From: Thalassovita gelatinovora
Lineage (GTDB): Bacteria > Pseudomonadota > Alphaproteobacteria > Rhodobacterales > Rhodobacteraceae
Direction: 5' to 3'
DNA length: 64,000 nt
Assembly (NCBI RefSeq): GCF_001458355.1
Contig: NZ_CYSA01000023.1
Span: 62,001 to 126,000 of the forward strand
Of the stretch, positions 36,622-45,080 are shown one piece after another. Each line of letters begins with the position of its first letter. Position 1 is the first letter of the stretch. The translations under genes and the position numbers were made by a program. A model generated the notes under the pieces. The model worked only from the letters and a program-made list of their open reading frames with translations. It was not told the origin of the DNA and searched no databases.

Positions 36622-37656
36622 ATGAATATCCTGAAGACCGCATGGCGGACCGCCGCCGCTGCCGCTCTTATCGCCGGGACCACGGCAACGGCATTTGCGG
36701 CCGATGTCACGCTGACCATGCATCAGTTCCTGCCGCCGCAAGCCAGCGTGCCGCGCGAGGTTCTAGAGGTTTGGGCCAAGAAGGTCGAAGCGGATTCGAA
36801 TGGCCGTATCGAAATCGAGCATTATGCGTCGATGTCGCTGGGCGGCAAGCCGCCGGAATTGATCAGCCAGGTCGAAGACGGCATTGCCGATATCGTCTGG
36901 ACGGTTGCCGGGTATACCCCGGGCCGGTTCCCGCAGGGTGAAGTTTTCGAACTGCCGTTCCTGATGACCGATGCCGAAGCCACCAGCCGCGCCTATTGGA
37001 ACTATGCCGAGGCGAACATGATGGACAAGGACTATGCGCCGTTCCATCCGATTGCGCTGTTCGTGCATGGTCCGGGCCTGATCCATTCGAAAGACCCGAT
37101 CCTGAGCCCGGCCGATCTGAACGGGGTCAAGATGCGCGCACCGACCCGCGTGACCAACAAGATGTTCCTGGAATTGGGGGCAACCCCGATCGGGATGCCG
37201 GTTCCGGCGGTGCCTGAGGCGTTGTCGAAAGGCGTGATCGACGCGGCGGTGATTCCGTGGGAAGTGACCGGGTCGCTGAAGGTTGCGGAACTGGTTCACA
37301 ACCATACCGTTTTCCCCGGTGCATCGCTTTATACCACCACGTTCATCTTGGCGATGAACAAGGACAAATATGAATCGCTGCCCGATGATCTGAAAGCCGT
37401 GATCGATGCCAATTCGGGTGCCGACGTGTCGGCCTGGGCTGGCAAGGCGACAGAGGCGGCTGACATTCCGCCTTATGAGCTTGCCAAAGGTCTTGGCAAT
37501 AACATCATCGAGTTGAGCCCGGAACAGGTTCAGGTCTGGAAAGATGCTGCCGCATCTCAGCAGGCCGATTGGGTCGCAGAAATGAACGGTAAAGGCTTTG
37601 ACGGTCAGGCTTTGCTTGATCAGGCGAAAGCGTTGATCGAAAAAGGCAGTAAGTAA
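36622..37656 (+). CDS. dctP: TRAP transporter substrate-binding protein (DctP family)
   Basis: This 344-residue periplasmic protein has a Sec signal peptide (about residues 1-27, ending ATAFAA). DVTLTMHQFLPPQASVPREVLEVWAKKVEADSNGRIEIEHYASMSLGGKPPELISQVEDGIADIVW is typical of DctP; the central PTRVTNKMFLELGATPIGMPVPAVPEALSKGVIDAAVIPWE carries the conserved Arg that usually clamps a carboxylate. The ligand is probably an organic acid. It follows maiA by 114 bases and leads a P-Q-M operon. Confidence 0.92.
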   Translation: MNILKTAWRTAAAAALIAGTTATAFAADVTLTMHQFLPPQASVPREVLEVWAKKVEADSNGRIEIEHYASMSLGGKPPELISQVEDGIADIVWTVAGYTPGRFPQGEVFELPFLMTDAEATSRAYWNYAEANMMDKDYAPFHPIALFVHGPGLIHSKDPILSPADLNGVKMRAPTRVTNKMFLELGATPIGMPVPAVPEALSKGVIDAAVIPWEVTGSLKVAELVHNHTVFPGASLYTTTFILAMNKDKYESLPDDLKAVIDANSGADVSAWAGKATEAADIPPYELAKGLGNNIIELSPEQVQVWKDAAASQQADWVAEMNGKGFDGQALLDQAKALIEKGSK

Positions 37657-37684
37657 CGCCAAGGTCTGTTACTTAGAAAAGAGC

Positions 37685-37711
37685 GGCCGCTGCGATTTCT
37701 TCGCGGCGGCC
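37685..37711 (+). other. Intercistronic hairpin in the TRAP operon
   Basis: GGCCGCTGCGA (37685-37695) pairs with TCGCGGCGGCC (37701-37711), eleven pairs with one wobble and a five-base loop. Lying between the binding protein and membrane subunit genes, it probably gives excess binding protein by transcript processing or partial termination. Confidence 0.55.
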
Positions 37712-37746
37712 ATTATCTGACCCTCTTACGGGAGAAGAGGAAACTT

Positions 37747-38331
37747 ATGCAACGTTTTATGAACAACCTCGCGCGGGGGATGGCGATGTTGGGCGGCGTG
37801 GTGCTGACCCTTTTGATCATCCTGACATGTCTGTCGGTGCTGGGCCGGACAACGAATACTTTCCTGCACAGTGAATTCGCTGAAGCGATCATGGGCGGGC
37901 TGACCAAAACGTTGCTCGATACCGGCGTCGGGCCGATTACGGGCGATTTCGAACTGGTCGAGGCCGGGATCGCCTTTTCGATCTTTGCCTTCATTCCATG
38001 GTGTCAGATTACCGGCGGACATGCGTCGGTCGATATCTTTACCTCGGCCCTGCCGGTGCGGGTGAACCGTTTTATCCTGATGGTGGGCGAAATCCTGTTT
38101 GCGCTGGCGCTGATTCTGATCAGTTGGCGTCTGTATGACGGCACGATGTCGAAGATGAGATATGGAGAGACCACCTTTCTGTTGCAGTTCCCGATCTGGT
38201 GGGCCTTTGCGATCAGTCTGGTTGGCAGCGTCGTATCGTCGATTGTCACGGTTTACATGGCCGTGGTCCGGACCGCAGAATTTTTCCGAAATGAAACGAT
38301 TGTACATGTGAGTGGGGGGGCAGACCATTGA
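37747..38331 (+). CDS. dctQ: TRAP transporter small permease (DctQ family)
   Basis: This 194-residue protein has four membrane helices (about 12-32, 72-92, 108-127, 150-172). The IPWCQITGGHASVDIFTSALPVRVNRF segment is a typical DctQ loop. It links the binding protein to the large permease. The ATG follows GGAGAAGAGG. The last codons overlap the TTG start of the large subunit by four bases. Confidence 0.9.
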   Translation: MQRFMNNLARGMAMLGGVVLTLLIILTCLSVLGRTTNTFLHSEFAEAIMGGLTKTLLDTGVGPITGDFELVEAGIAFSIFAFIPWCQITGGHASVDIFTSALPVRVNRFILMVGEILFALALILISWRLYDGTMSKMRYGETTFLLQFPIWWAFAISLVGSVVSSIVTVYMAVVRTAEFFRNETIVHVSGGADH

Positions 38332-39650
38332 GCAACTTTGAAATTGGGCTGACGTCCTTTCCGGTCCTTCTGATCCTGATCTTCTTGCGGATCCCGATCG
38401 GCCTGGCGATGTTTCTGGTTGGTCTGGGCGGGTTGTATTACCTGACCGGCAGCCCGAATATCGCGCTGGCGAAGTTGAAGACCGAAACCTATTCGACCTT
38501 TTCCAGCTATTCGTTGTCGATCGTGCCGATGTTCCTGTTGATGGGCCATTTCGCCACGTTGGGCGGGATGAGCCAAGCATTGTTCAAGGCTGCTGAAAGC
38601 TTCCTTGGGCATCGGCGCGGCGGGGTCGCGATGGCGGCTGTCGGTGCCTGTGCCGGGTTCGGGTCGATCTGCGGGTCGTCCTTGGCCACCGCAGCCACGA
38701 TGAGCCAGGTCGCATTGCCGGAATTGCGCCGCTACGGGTATTCGGGCGGGTTTTCCACCGCGACGCTGGCAGCGGGCGGGACGCTGGGCATCCTGATTCC
38801 GCCTTCGGTGATCCTGGTGATCTATGCGATCCTGACCGAACAGAATATCGCCAAGCTGTTCCTGGCGGCCTTTGTGCCCGGTTTGCTGGCTGCGGTTGGC
38901 TATATGATCACGATTTCGATCTATGTCCGCATCCATCCGAATGCGGCGGGTGTGCGCGAACCGATGCCGATGATCGAGCGGTTCAAGGCGCTGTCCGAAG
39001 TCTGGCCGGTGCTGTTGGTGTTCATCACCGTTGTTGGCGGCATTTACATGGGGATCTTCACCCCGACCGAAGGCGCGGCTGTTGGCGCGGCGGGCACCGG
39101 GCTTATTGCGCTGCTCAATGGCGGGCTGACCAAGGTGACGCTGGTGGAAAGCTTCATGGCGACGGCGCGGGCTTCGGCGATGATTTTCTTCATCGTGCTG
39201 GGCGCGGGGTTCTATAACGGGTTCCTGGCGATGAGCCAGGTGCCGCAGCAATTGTCGGTCTATGTGTCCGAGTTGGGCTATAGCCCGTGGATCATCCTGA
39301 TGATCATCCTGACGCTTTATCTGGTCTTTGGCTGCGTGATGGACAGCTTGTCGATGATCCTGCTGACGATCCCGATTTTCTTTCCGATCATTTCGACGCT
39401 GGATTTCGGTCTGACGCTGGAAGAAACCGCGATCTGGTTCGGGATCATCGTTCTGATCGTGGTCGAGGTCGGGCTGATCACGCCACCGGTGGGGATGAAC
39501 CTGTTCGTGATCAATTCGATGGACCGGATGACGCCGATGGTCGAAACCTACAAGGCGGTGATGTATTTCGTCGCCTCCGACGTGGTGCGGGTGGTTTTGC
39601 TGGTGGCGTTCCCGGGGATCACGCTGTTCCTGCTGCGGCTGTTTGGCTGA
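38328..39650 (+). CDS. dctM: TRAP transporter large permease (DctM family)
   Basis: This 440-residue protein has about twelve membrane segments and DctM landmarks: GFGSICGSSLATAATMSQVALPELRRYGYSGGFSTATLAAGGTLGILIPPSVILVIYAILTE and VEVGLITPPVGMNLFVINSMD. It catalyses sodium-coupled uptake of the ligand delivered by DctP. It starts at a TTG overlapping the dctQ stop. A strong terminator lies 21 bases after its stop. Confidence 0.94.
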   Translation: MSNFEIGLTSFPVLLILIFLRIPIGLAMFLVGLGGLYYLTGSPNIALAKLKTETYSTFSSYSLSIVPMFLLMGHFATLGGMSQALFKAAESFLGHRRGGVAMAAVGACAGFGSICGSSLATAATMSQVALPELRRYGYSGGFSTATLAAGGTLGILIPPSVILVIYAILTEQNIAKLFLAAFVPGLLAAVGYMITISIYVRIHPNAAGVREPMPMIERFKALSEVWPVLLVFITVVGGIYMGIFTPTEGAAVGAAGTGLIALLNGGLTKVTLVESFMATARASAMIFFIVLGAGFYNGFLAMSQVPQQLSVYVSELGYSPWIILMIILTLYLVFGCVMDSLSMILLTIPIFFPIISTLDFGLTLEETAIWFGIIVLIVVEVGLITPPVGMNLFVINSMDRMTPMVETYKAVMYFVASDVVRVVLLVAFPGITLFLLRLFG

Positions 39651-39671
39651 TCGGAACCCTTTGAAAAAACT

Positions 39672-39703
39672 AAAAAAACCCGGCCTTGTGCCGGGTTTTT
39701 TTA
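39672..39703 (+). terminator. Rho-independent terminator after the TRAP operon
   Basis: ACCCGGC (39678-39684) and GCCGGGT (39690-39696) form the stem core with a five-base loop; an A-run precedes and a T7 run follows. The A-run makes it potentially bidirectional. Confidence 0.9.
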
Positions 39704-39747
39704 TGGAAACGGGTTTGGATAACCCGCTGGGTGCGGGTGGATATTTG

Positions 39748-39762
39748 TCTGGACTGTCCAGA
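39748..39762. promoter_or_regulatory. Perfect palindrome upstream of the crotonase gene
   Basis: TCTGGACTGTCCAGA is a perfect 15-base palindrome (seven-base arms, one central base) 43 bases before the crotonase start, next to an AT-rich stretch (AATAATAGTTATAAAG). It is a good candidate operator for the MarR regulator encoded in the same cluster. Confidence 0.55.
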
Positions 39763-39804
39763 AAATAATAGTTATAAAGTATAGCTAATAATTGGGAGAT
39801 AGGC

Positions 39805-40575
39805 ATGAGCGATTCCGATATCATCAAGGTTGAGATCGACGGCCCGGTGGCGACCGTCACCATGTACCGCCCGGGCAAGCGCAACGCGATGAACGACAGG
39901 TTGCTGGCGGCGCTGGACGACTTCTTTTCCAACCCGCCCGAAGGCGTGAAAGTGGTGATCCTGACCGGCACCGAGGGACATTATTGTTCGGGCCTCGACC
40001 TGTCGGAACATGTGGCGCGCGACGCCGAGGGCACCATGCGCCATTCGCGCGGTTGGCACGCGGTGATGGACAAGATCCAGTTCGGCGGATTACCGGTGGT
40101 GTCGGCGATGTTCGGCGCGGTGATCGGTGGCGGGCTGGAATTGGCGACCTCGACCCATGTACGGATTGCCGAACCTTCGACCATCTTCCAGCTGCCCGAG
40201 GGCCGTCGCGGTATCTATGTCGGCGGCGGCGCGTCGGTGCGGGTGGGGCGCATTCTGGGCGCTGACCGGATGACCGAAATGATGCTGACGGGGCGAAAAT
40301 ACGGCGCCGATGAAGGCTATATGTTTGGCCTGTGCCACCATTCGGTCGGGGAGGGCGAAGCGCTGCCATTGGCGCGCAAGCTGGCCGCACAGATCGCTGA
40401 AAACGCGCCCTTGTCCAACTACGTGATGATCCATGCGCTGGCCCGGATCGAAGACATGTCGAAACAGGACGGGTTGTTCACCGAAAGCCTGTGCGCGGCG
40501 CTGACCCAGACCAGTCCGGATGCGCAGGAAGGGCTGAAAGCCTTTCTTGAAAAACGCAACCCGAGCTTCCGGTGA
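39805..40575 (+). CDS. Enoyl-CoA hydratase/isomerase (crotonase) family protein
   Basis: This 256-residue crotonase has VTMYRPGKRNAMND, the oxyanion-hole segments HYCSGLDLSEH and GAVIGGGLELATSTHVRIA, and QLPEGRRGIYVGGGASVRVGRILG. The next two genes encode a MarR regulator and a feruloyl-CoA synthetase, so it probably hydrates or cleaves an aromatic acyl-CoA such as feruloyl- or coumaroyl-CoA. Exact reaction cannot be fixed from sequence. AGGCATG precedes the start with GGGAG further up. Confidence 0.87.
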   Translation: MSDSDIIKVEIDGPVATVTMYRPGKRNAMNDRLLAALDDFFSNPPEGVKVVILTGTEGHYCSGLDLSEHVARDAEGTMRHSRGWHAVMDKIQFGGLPVVSAMFGAVIGGGLELATSTHVRIAEPSTIFQLPEGRRGIYVGGGASVRVGRILGADRMTEMMLTGRKYGADEGYMFGLCHHSVGEGEALPLARKLAAQIAENAPLSNYVMIHALARIEDMSKQDGLFTESLCAALTQTSPDAQEGLKAFLEKRNPSFR

Positions 40576-41054
40576 TCGCGATGGGGCAGGCAAGGAAAAT
40601 ACCGGTCAAAAGCGCCGCCGAAGACGGGGGGCTTGATGCCTCTTTGCGCGAAATTCTGGGCTATACCGTGAAACGCACCAGTAACATCTTGCAGGCGGAT
40701 GCCGCTGCGGTGCTGGACCCGTTGGGGCTGAGGATCACCACCTTTTCGGCGCTGGTGGTGATTTGCGACCATCCGGACGTGACCCAATCGCAGATCGCTG
40801 CGGCGTTGAACATGGAGCGGTCGAACACCGTTTTGATCATCGACGCGCTGGAAGAAGCGGAATTGATCGGGCGCCACCGGGTGCCGACGGACCGGCGGGC
40901 CTATGCGCTGCGGGCGACGCTGGAGGGCATGAAAACCCGCGACGCTGCGGTTCGGGCGCTGTCCGACCGTGAAGAAATATTGCTGCAAGATCTGAGCCGG
41001 GAGGAGCGCGCCACGCTGATGGCGTTGCTGGGCAGGATCAAGCCGCAGCCCTAA
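40572..41054 (+). CDS. MarR family regulator of the aromatic-CoA cluster
   Basis: This 160-residue winged-helix regulator reads ITTFSALVVICDHPDVTQSQIAAALNMERSNTVLIIDALEEAELIGRHRVPTDRRAYALRATLEG. The GTG at 40572 overlaps the crotonase stop (GTGA) and implies coupling; the ATG at 40581 is an alternative. By analogy with CouR/FerR-type MarR proteins it may sense an aromatic acyl-CoA made by the following ligase. The palindrome upstream of the crotonase gene is its likely target. Confidence 0.88.
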   Translation: MIAMGQARKIPVKSAAEDGGLDASLREILGYTVKRTSNILQADAAAVLDPLGLRITTFSALVVICDHPDVTQSQIAAALNMERSNTVLIIDALEEAELIGRHRVPTDRRAYALRATLEGMKTRDAAVRALSDREEILLQDLSREERATLMALLGRIKPQP

Positions 41055-41065
41055 GGGAGGCCACC

Positions 41066-42862
41066 ATGACAGACCATTCCATCACCGTCCCGCAGGAGGT
41101 GATTACCGAAACGCGTGCCGATGGCACGTTGATCCTGCGCTCGTCGCATCCGATGGGACCGGTGGCAGACACCACCGGTGACTGGCTGCATCAATGGGCG
41201 GTAAAGACGCCCGACGCGGTGTTCATCGCCGAACGTCAGGGTGCCGGGTGGCGCGAAGTGCGCTATGCGCAGGCGTTGGACATGGTGCGCAGGATCGGGG
41301 CGTGGCTGCTGGATCAGGGCTATGACCGAAAAGGCCCGATCGTGGTGATGTCGGGCAATTCGGTCGATCATGGGCTGCTGGCGCTGGCGGCGCAATATGT
41401 CGGCATCGCTGTGGTGCCGGTGGCGGAACAATATTCGCTGATCCCCGGCGCGCATGAACGGCTGCTTTATGTCATCGAAAAAGTGCGGCCGGGACTGTTA
41501 TTCGTTGATAATGCCGGGCGTTATGGCGCGGTATTGAAAATGGATGAACTGGCCGGGTATGACGTTTTGGCCACGCAAACGGAAGGCGCGCCACGCGATG
41601 TGATCGCGATGGATGCGGCGTTGCAGGGCGGGGTGGCGGATGTTGATGCTGCTCATGCAAAGGTCGGTCTCGATACGGTGGGCAAGATCCTGTTCACCTC
41701 GGGGTCGACATCGAATCCCAAAGGGGTGATCACCACCCATAGAATGATGTGCGTGAACCAGACCCAGATCGCCGATGCCTTCCCGGTTTTGCGGGCGAAA
41801 GCGCCGAAGATCCTTGACTGGTTACCGTGGAACCATGTGTTCGGTGGGTCGCATAATTTCAACATGATGCTGGCCAATGGCGGCGCGCTTTACATTGATG
41901 ACGGCAAACCGACCGAAGCCCTGTTCCCGCGCAGTCTGGAAAACATGAAGATGCATAGCGGGACTTTGGCCTTCAACGTGCCGGTGGGGTTTGCCCGTCA
42001 GGTCGAGGCATTGAAGGCCGATCCCGAGCTGCGCAAAGCCTTCTTTACCGGGCTTGATTTCACCTTCTATGCTGGCGCGTCGCTGCCACAGGAAACTTGG
42101 CAGGCGCTGGGCGATATGGCGAGCGAAGTGACCGGCACCGTGCCGTTGATGGTGTCGTCCTGGGGAATGACCGAAACCGCGCCCGCCACCTTGATCGTGC
42201 ATGAACGGGTGGACCGGTCGGGCATTATCGGCGTGCCGGTGCCGGGGGCCGAAATCAAGCTGGTCCCGGACGAGGACGGCCGCTATGAGCTGCGCTGCAA
42301 GGGGCCCAATATCATGCCGGGCTATTTCGAAGACCCGGAAAAGACCGCCGAAAGCTTCGATCCTGACGGCTTCCTGATCACCGGTGATGCGGTGAAATTC
42401 GTTGACCCCGGCAATGCCGATCGCGGTCTCAGTTTCGATGGCCGGATTTCGGAGGATTTCAAGCTGACCTCGGGCACCTGGGTGCGTGCGGCCAGCCTGC
42501 GCAACGGGGTTCTGACGGCGCTGGACGGGCTGATCGGCGATCTGGTGATCACCGGGCAGGACCGGGCCGAACTGGGCGTGCTGCTGTTCCCGGTGCAACC
42601 CGCCGGTGGTCGCGAGGGCGATATTGTCACCGATGCCGCGCTGGTGGCCGAGGTGCGGCACCGTTTGGCGAAACTGGCCGGGTCTGCCACTGGATCGTCG
42701 ACCCGGATCGGCAAGGCGCTGATCTGTGCCGAAGCGCCATCGTTGACCGATCACGAAATCACCGCCAAGGGCAATCTGAACATCCGCAAGGTGCTGACTC
42801 GCCGCGCGGCGCTGGTCGAAAAGCTTTACGACGATGAAGACGCGGACGTCATCCGGGTCTGA
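41066..42862 (+). CDS. Feruloyl-CoA synthetase-like AMP-forming ligase
   Basis: This 598-residue ANL-family enzyme activates a carboxylic acid with ATP and CoA. ILFTSGSTSNPKGVITTHRMM is the P-loop-like motif, VSSWGMTETAPA the A5 motif, and GFLITGDAVKFVDPGNADRGLSFDGRISEDFKLTSGTWV covers the A7-A8 hinge. LTDHEITAKGNLNIRKVL near the end supplies the catalytic lysine region in the style of feruloyl-CoA synthases. It follows GGGAGG. The crotonase and the amidohydrolase suggest an aromatic or hydroxycinnamate substrate. Confidence 0.87.
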   Translation: MTDHSITVPQEVITETRADGTLILRSSHPMGPVADTTGDWLHQWAVKTPDAVFIAERQGAGWREVRYAQALDMVRRIGAWLLDQGYDRKGPIVVMSGNSVDHGLLALAAQYVGIAVVPVAEQYSLIPGAHERLLYVIEKVRPGLLFVDNAGRYGAVLKMDELAGYDVLATQTEGAPRDVIAMDAALQGGVADVDAAHAKVGLDTVGKILFTSGSTSNPKGVITTHRMMCVNQTQIADAFPVLRAKAPKILDWLPWNHVFGGSHNFNMMLANGGALYIDDGKPTEALFPRSLENMKMHSGTLAFNVPVGFARQVEALKADPELRKAFFTGLDFTFYAGASLPQETWQALGDMASEVTGTVPLMVSSWGMTETAPATLIVHERVDRSGIIGVPVPGAEIKLVPDEDGRYELRCKGPNIMPGYFEDPEKTAESFDPDGFLITGDAVKFVDPGNADRGLSFDGRISEDFKLTSGTWVRAASLRNGVLTALDGLIGDLVITGQDRAELGVLLFPVQPAGGREGDIVTDAALVAEVRHRLAKLAGSATGSSTRIGKALICAEAPSLTDHEITAKGNLNIRKVLTRRAALVEKLYDDEDADVIRV

Positions 42863-42873
42863 TCCTCGTCCGT

Positions 42874-42906
42874 TTCTTCTTGGCCCAAATACTCCCGCCG
42901 GAGGCG
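42874..42906 (-). repeat. Intergenic repeat, copy 2 (inverted)
   Basis: Read on the minus strand this is GCCTCCGGCGGGAGTATTTG followed by GGCCAAGAAGAA, closely matching the copy at 26655-26687. It lies between the ligase and the amidohydrolase genes. Confidence 0.6.
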
Positions 42907-42949
42907 TCCTAACGATGCCAAGGGCGCAACCGATTGAAAGGACAGCACA

Positions 42950-43822
42950 ATGGTCGACATTTCCAAGGTCCGCGCCATCGATATCCACACCCATGCCGAA
43001 GAACCCTGCGGCTGTCATGCCGATGACGGCTATGACGAATTGCAAAGCACCATGGCGGGGTATTTCGGCGCGCCGTGGTCCCACCCGCCGACCATCCCGC
43101 AAACGGCGGCGCATTACCGCGAACAGAACATTGCCGCGGTGATTTTCCCGGTCGATGCCGAACGCGAAACCGGCTATCGCCGCTATAAGAACGAAGAAGT
43201 TGCGGACCTGGCGGCCCAGAACGATGACGTTCTGATCCCGTTCGCGTCGATCGATCCGTGGAAGGGCAAGATGGCCGCGCGCGAAGCGCGCCGGTTGATC
43301 CGCGATTTCGGCATCAAGGGGTTCAAGTTCCATCCCACGATGCAGGGATTTTATCCCAATGACCGGATGGCTTATGATTTCTACAATGTTTTGGAAGAAG
43401 AAGGCGCGATTGCGCTGTTTCATACTGGCCAGACCGGGGTTGGATCGGGGATGCCCGGCGGCAATGGCATGCGATTGAAATATTCCAACCCGATGCATCT
43501 GGATGACGTTGCGGTGGATTTTCCGGACCTGAAGATCATCATGGCGCATCCCAGTTTCCCCTGGCAGGAAGAGGCGTTGTCGGTGGCCCAGCACAAACCG
43601 AACGTCTATATCGATCTGTCCGGCTGGTCGCCCAAGTATTTCCCTGAAATCCTGGTCCGGTATTGCAATTCGATGCTGAAGAAAAAGGTGTTGTTCGGGT
43701 CGGATTGGCCGATGATCACGCCGGAACGTTGGCTGTCGGATTTCGAGAAGATCAAGATCAAGGACGAATTGCGCCCCGATATCATCAAGAACAACGCCGC
43801 GCGGTTGTTGGGGCTGATGTAA
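42950..43822 (+). CDS. Amidohydrolase (amidohydrolase_2/ACMSD-like)
   Basis: This 290-residue TIM-barrel metal enzyme has IDIHTHAEEP (HxH metal ligands), FKFHPTMQGF, LFHTGQTGVG, IIMAHPSFPW and LFGSDWPMITPERW, the full Amidohydrolase_2 pattern. Members decarboxylate or hydrolyse aromatic-derived acids, for example in meta-cleavage or hydroxybenzoate pathways. A Cys-rich start (EEPCGCHADDG) is unusual. It follows the ligase by 87 bases and is probably its pathway partner; exact reaction unknown. Confidence 0.88.
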   Translation: MVDISKVRAIDIHTHAEEPCGCHADDGYDELQSTMAGYFGAPWSHPPTIPQTAAHYREQNIAAVIFPVDAERETGYRRYKNEEVADLAAQNDDVLIPFASIDPWKGKMAAREARRLIRDFGIKGFKFHPTMQGFYPNDRMAYDFYNVLEEEGAIALFHTGQTGVGSGMPGGNGMRLKYSNPMHLDDVAVDFPDLKIIMAHPSFPWQEEALSVAQHKPNVYIDLSGWSPKYFPEILVRYCNSMLKKKVLFGSDWPMITPERWLSDFEKIKIKDELRPDIIKNNAARLLGLM

Positions 43823-43967
43823 GCCGGTTTGCCGGGGCGGGTCAGGGCGGCATTGCCTGTCGGGCCCCGCCGAAGTCATTCTGTTCACGGTTTAAATGGT
43901 TGGCGATGTCGATGCGTCGGCGTATCGTCCCGGCCTGAGCCACAAAGATGCCAGAGGAAAGAAGCTT

Positions 43968-43981
43968 TTGATTTAGGTCAA
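43968..43981. promoter_or_regulatory. FNR/Dnr-like box upstream of the SLAC1 gene
   Basis: TTGATTTAGGTCAA agrees with TTGAT-N4-ATCAA in nine of ten fixed positions. It lies 75 bases before the SLAC1 gene start, a fair position for activation by an FnrL-type regulator under low oxygen. Confidence 0.6.
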
Positions 43982-44055
43982 TGCTTCTCCCTGCTGTCAT
44001 ATGCAATGGCTTGCATGTCTGACGGCATTCTGCCGGCTAAGTAAAGGATACATCC

Positions 44056-45030
44056 ATGACTGACGCGGTTCAGGACCATTCCGGCAACCGGCTGGAACAT
44101 TACCCGGTGACCTTTTTTGCCATCGTCATGGGCTTGTCGGGGCTGACGCTGGCGCTGCATGCGGCGGAATTGGCCTATGGCATTCATGGCTTTTATTCCA
44201 ATATCGCTTATGGCGTGACCGCGTTCATCGCGCTGTTGATCGCGGTGGGCTATATCGCCAAGGCGTTGCAATATCCGGGCGCGGTGGTGGCGGAATGGAA
44301 ACATCCGGTGCGGTTGGCCTTTTTCCCGGCGATTTCGATTTCACTGCTGTTGATCGCCACGGCGACCCTGCCACGCAATGCGCAGGCGGCGGAAATCCTG
44401 TGGCTGATGGGAATGGTGTCGCAGGGTGTTTTGACCCTTGCGGTGGTGTCCGGTTGGATCGGGTCGCGGGCGTTTCAGACCGGTCATCTTAGCCCGGCCT
44501 GGTTCATCCCTGCGGTGGGTAACGTGATCGTGCCGATTGCAGGGGTTCCGTTGGGCTATTTCGAACTCAGCTGGTATTTCATGTCGGTCGGGTTGATTTT
44601 CTGGGTGGTACTGATGACCCTGGTGATGAACCGGCTGATTTTCCATGATCCGCTGCCGGGACGGTTGCAGCCGACGCTGGTGATCCTGATCGCGCCGCCT
44701 GCTGTCGCTTTCGTGGCCTGGGTCCGGCTTTATGGCGAAGTCGATGCCTTTGCCCGCATCCTGCTGAATGGGGCCTATTTCTTTACCCTGATCGTTGCGA
44801 TGCAATTGCCGCGCATGGTCCGGCTGCCCTTCGCGCTTAGCTTCTGGGCGCTCAGCTTCCCTTTTGCGGCCATCGCGATTGCCAGCTTCAACTTTGCCGC
44901 CAATACCCAAAGCACGATCCACAAGATGATCGGCACCGGGTTGCTTGGGGTGCTGTTGGTGATCATCGTGGCCCTGCTGCTGCGGACCCTGAAGGCGCTG
45001 AGCAAAGGTGAGATTTGCGTACCGGAATAG
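44056..45030 (+). CDS. SLAC1/TehA family anion channel-like protein
   Basis: This 324-residue protein has ten hydrophobic helices and TehA/SLAC1 features: YPVTFFAIVMGLSGLTLALHAAE, WKHPVRLAFFPAISISLLLIA, LSPAWFIPAVGNVIVPIAGVPLG. Family members pass small anions or confer tellurite resistance. The FNR-like box upstream suggests expression at low oxygen, which would fit export of nitrite, organic acids or similar anions. It is single and convergent with the secretion operon; a strong bidirectional hairpin separates them. Confidence 0.9.
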   Translation: MTDAVQDHSGNRLEHYPVTFFAIVMGLSGLTLALHAAELAYGIHGFYSNIAYGVTAFIALLIAVGYIAKALQYPGAVVAEWKHPVRLAFFPAISISLLLIATATLPRNAQAAEILWLMGMVSQGVLTLAVVSGWIGSRAFQTGHLSPAWFIPAVGNVIVPIAGVPLGYFELSWYFMSVGLIFWVVLMTLVMNRLIFHDPLPGRLQPTLVILIAPPAVAFVAWVRLYGEVDAFARILLNGAYFFTLIVAMQLPRMVRLPFALSFWALSFPFAAIAIASFNFAANTQSTIHKMIGTGLLGVLLVIIVALLLRTLKALSKGEICVPE

Positions 45031-45040
45031 CCCGGATTTG

Positions 45041-45078
45041 CCGCGCCCGCTGGCATTTCGCGATGCCAGCGGGCGCGG
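45041..45078. terminator. Long bidirectional terminator hairpin
   Basis: CCGCGCCCGCTGGCA (45041-45055) and TGCCAGCGGGCGCGG (45064-45078) make a perfect 15-base stem with an eight-base loop between convergent genes. TTCTATTG follows on the plus strand. It should end both the SLAC1 transcript and the secretion operon. Confidence 0.8.
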
Positions 45079-45080
45079 TT

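Noticed and set aside
38253-39971. 572-codon open frame on the minus strand
   Set aside because: It is antisense to dctM, which has clear family motifs. His/Arg/Gln-rich composition without domains is what the opposite strand of GC-rich membrane protein genes gives.
43833-43869. Terminator after the amidohydrolase gene
   Set aside because: CGGGGC and GCCCCG can pair but enclose a 25-base loop and no T-run follows; support is too weak.
41822-43888. 688-codon open frame on the minus strand
   Set aside because: It runs antisense across the ligase and the amidohydrolase genes and has no domain, ribosome site or sensible composition.
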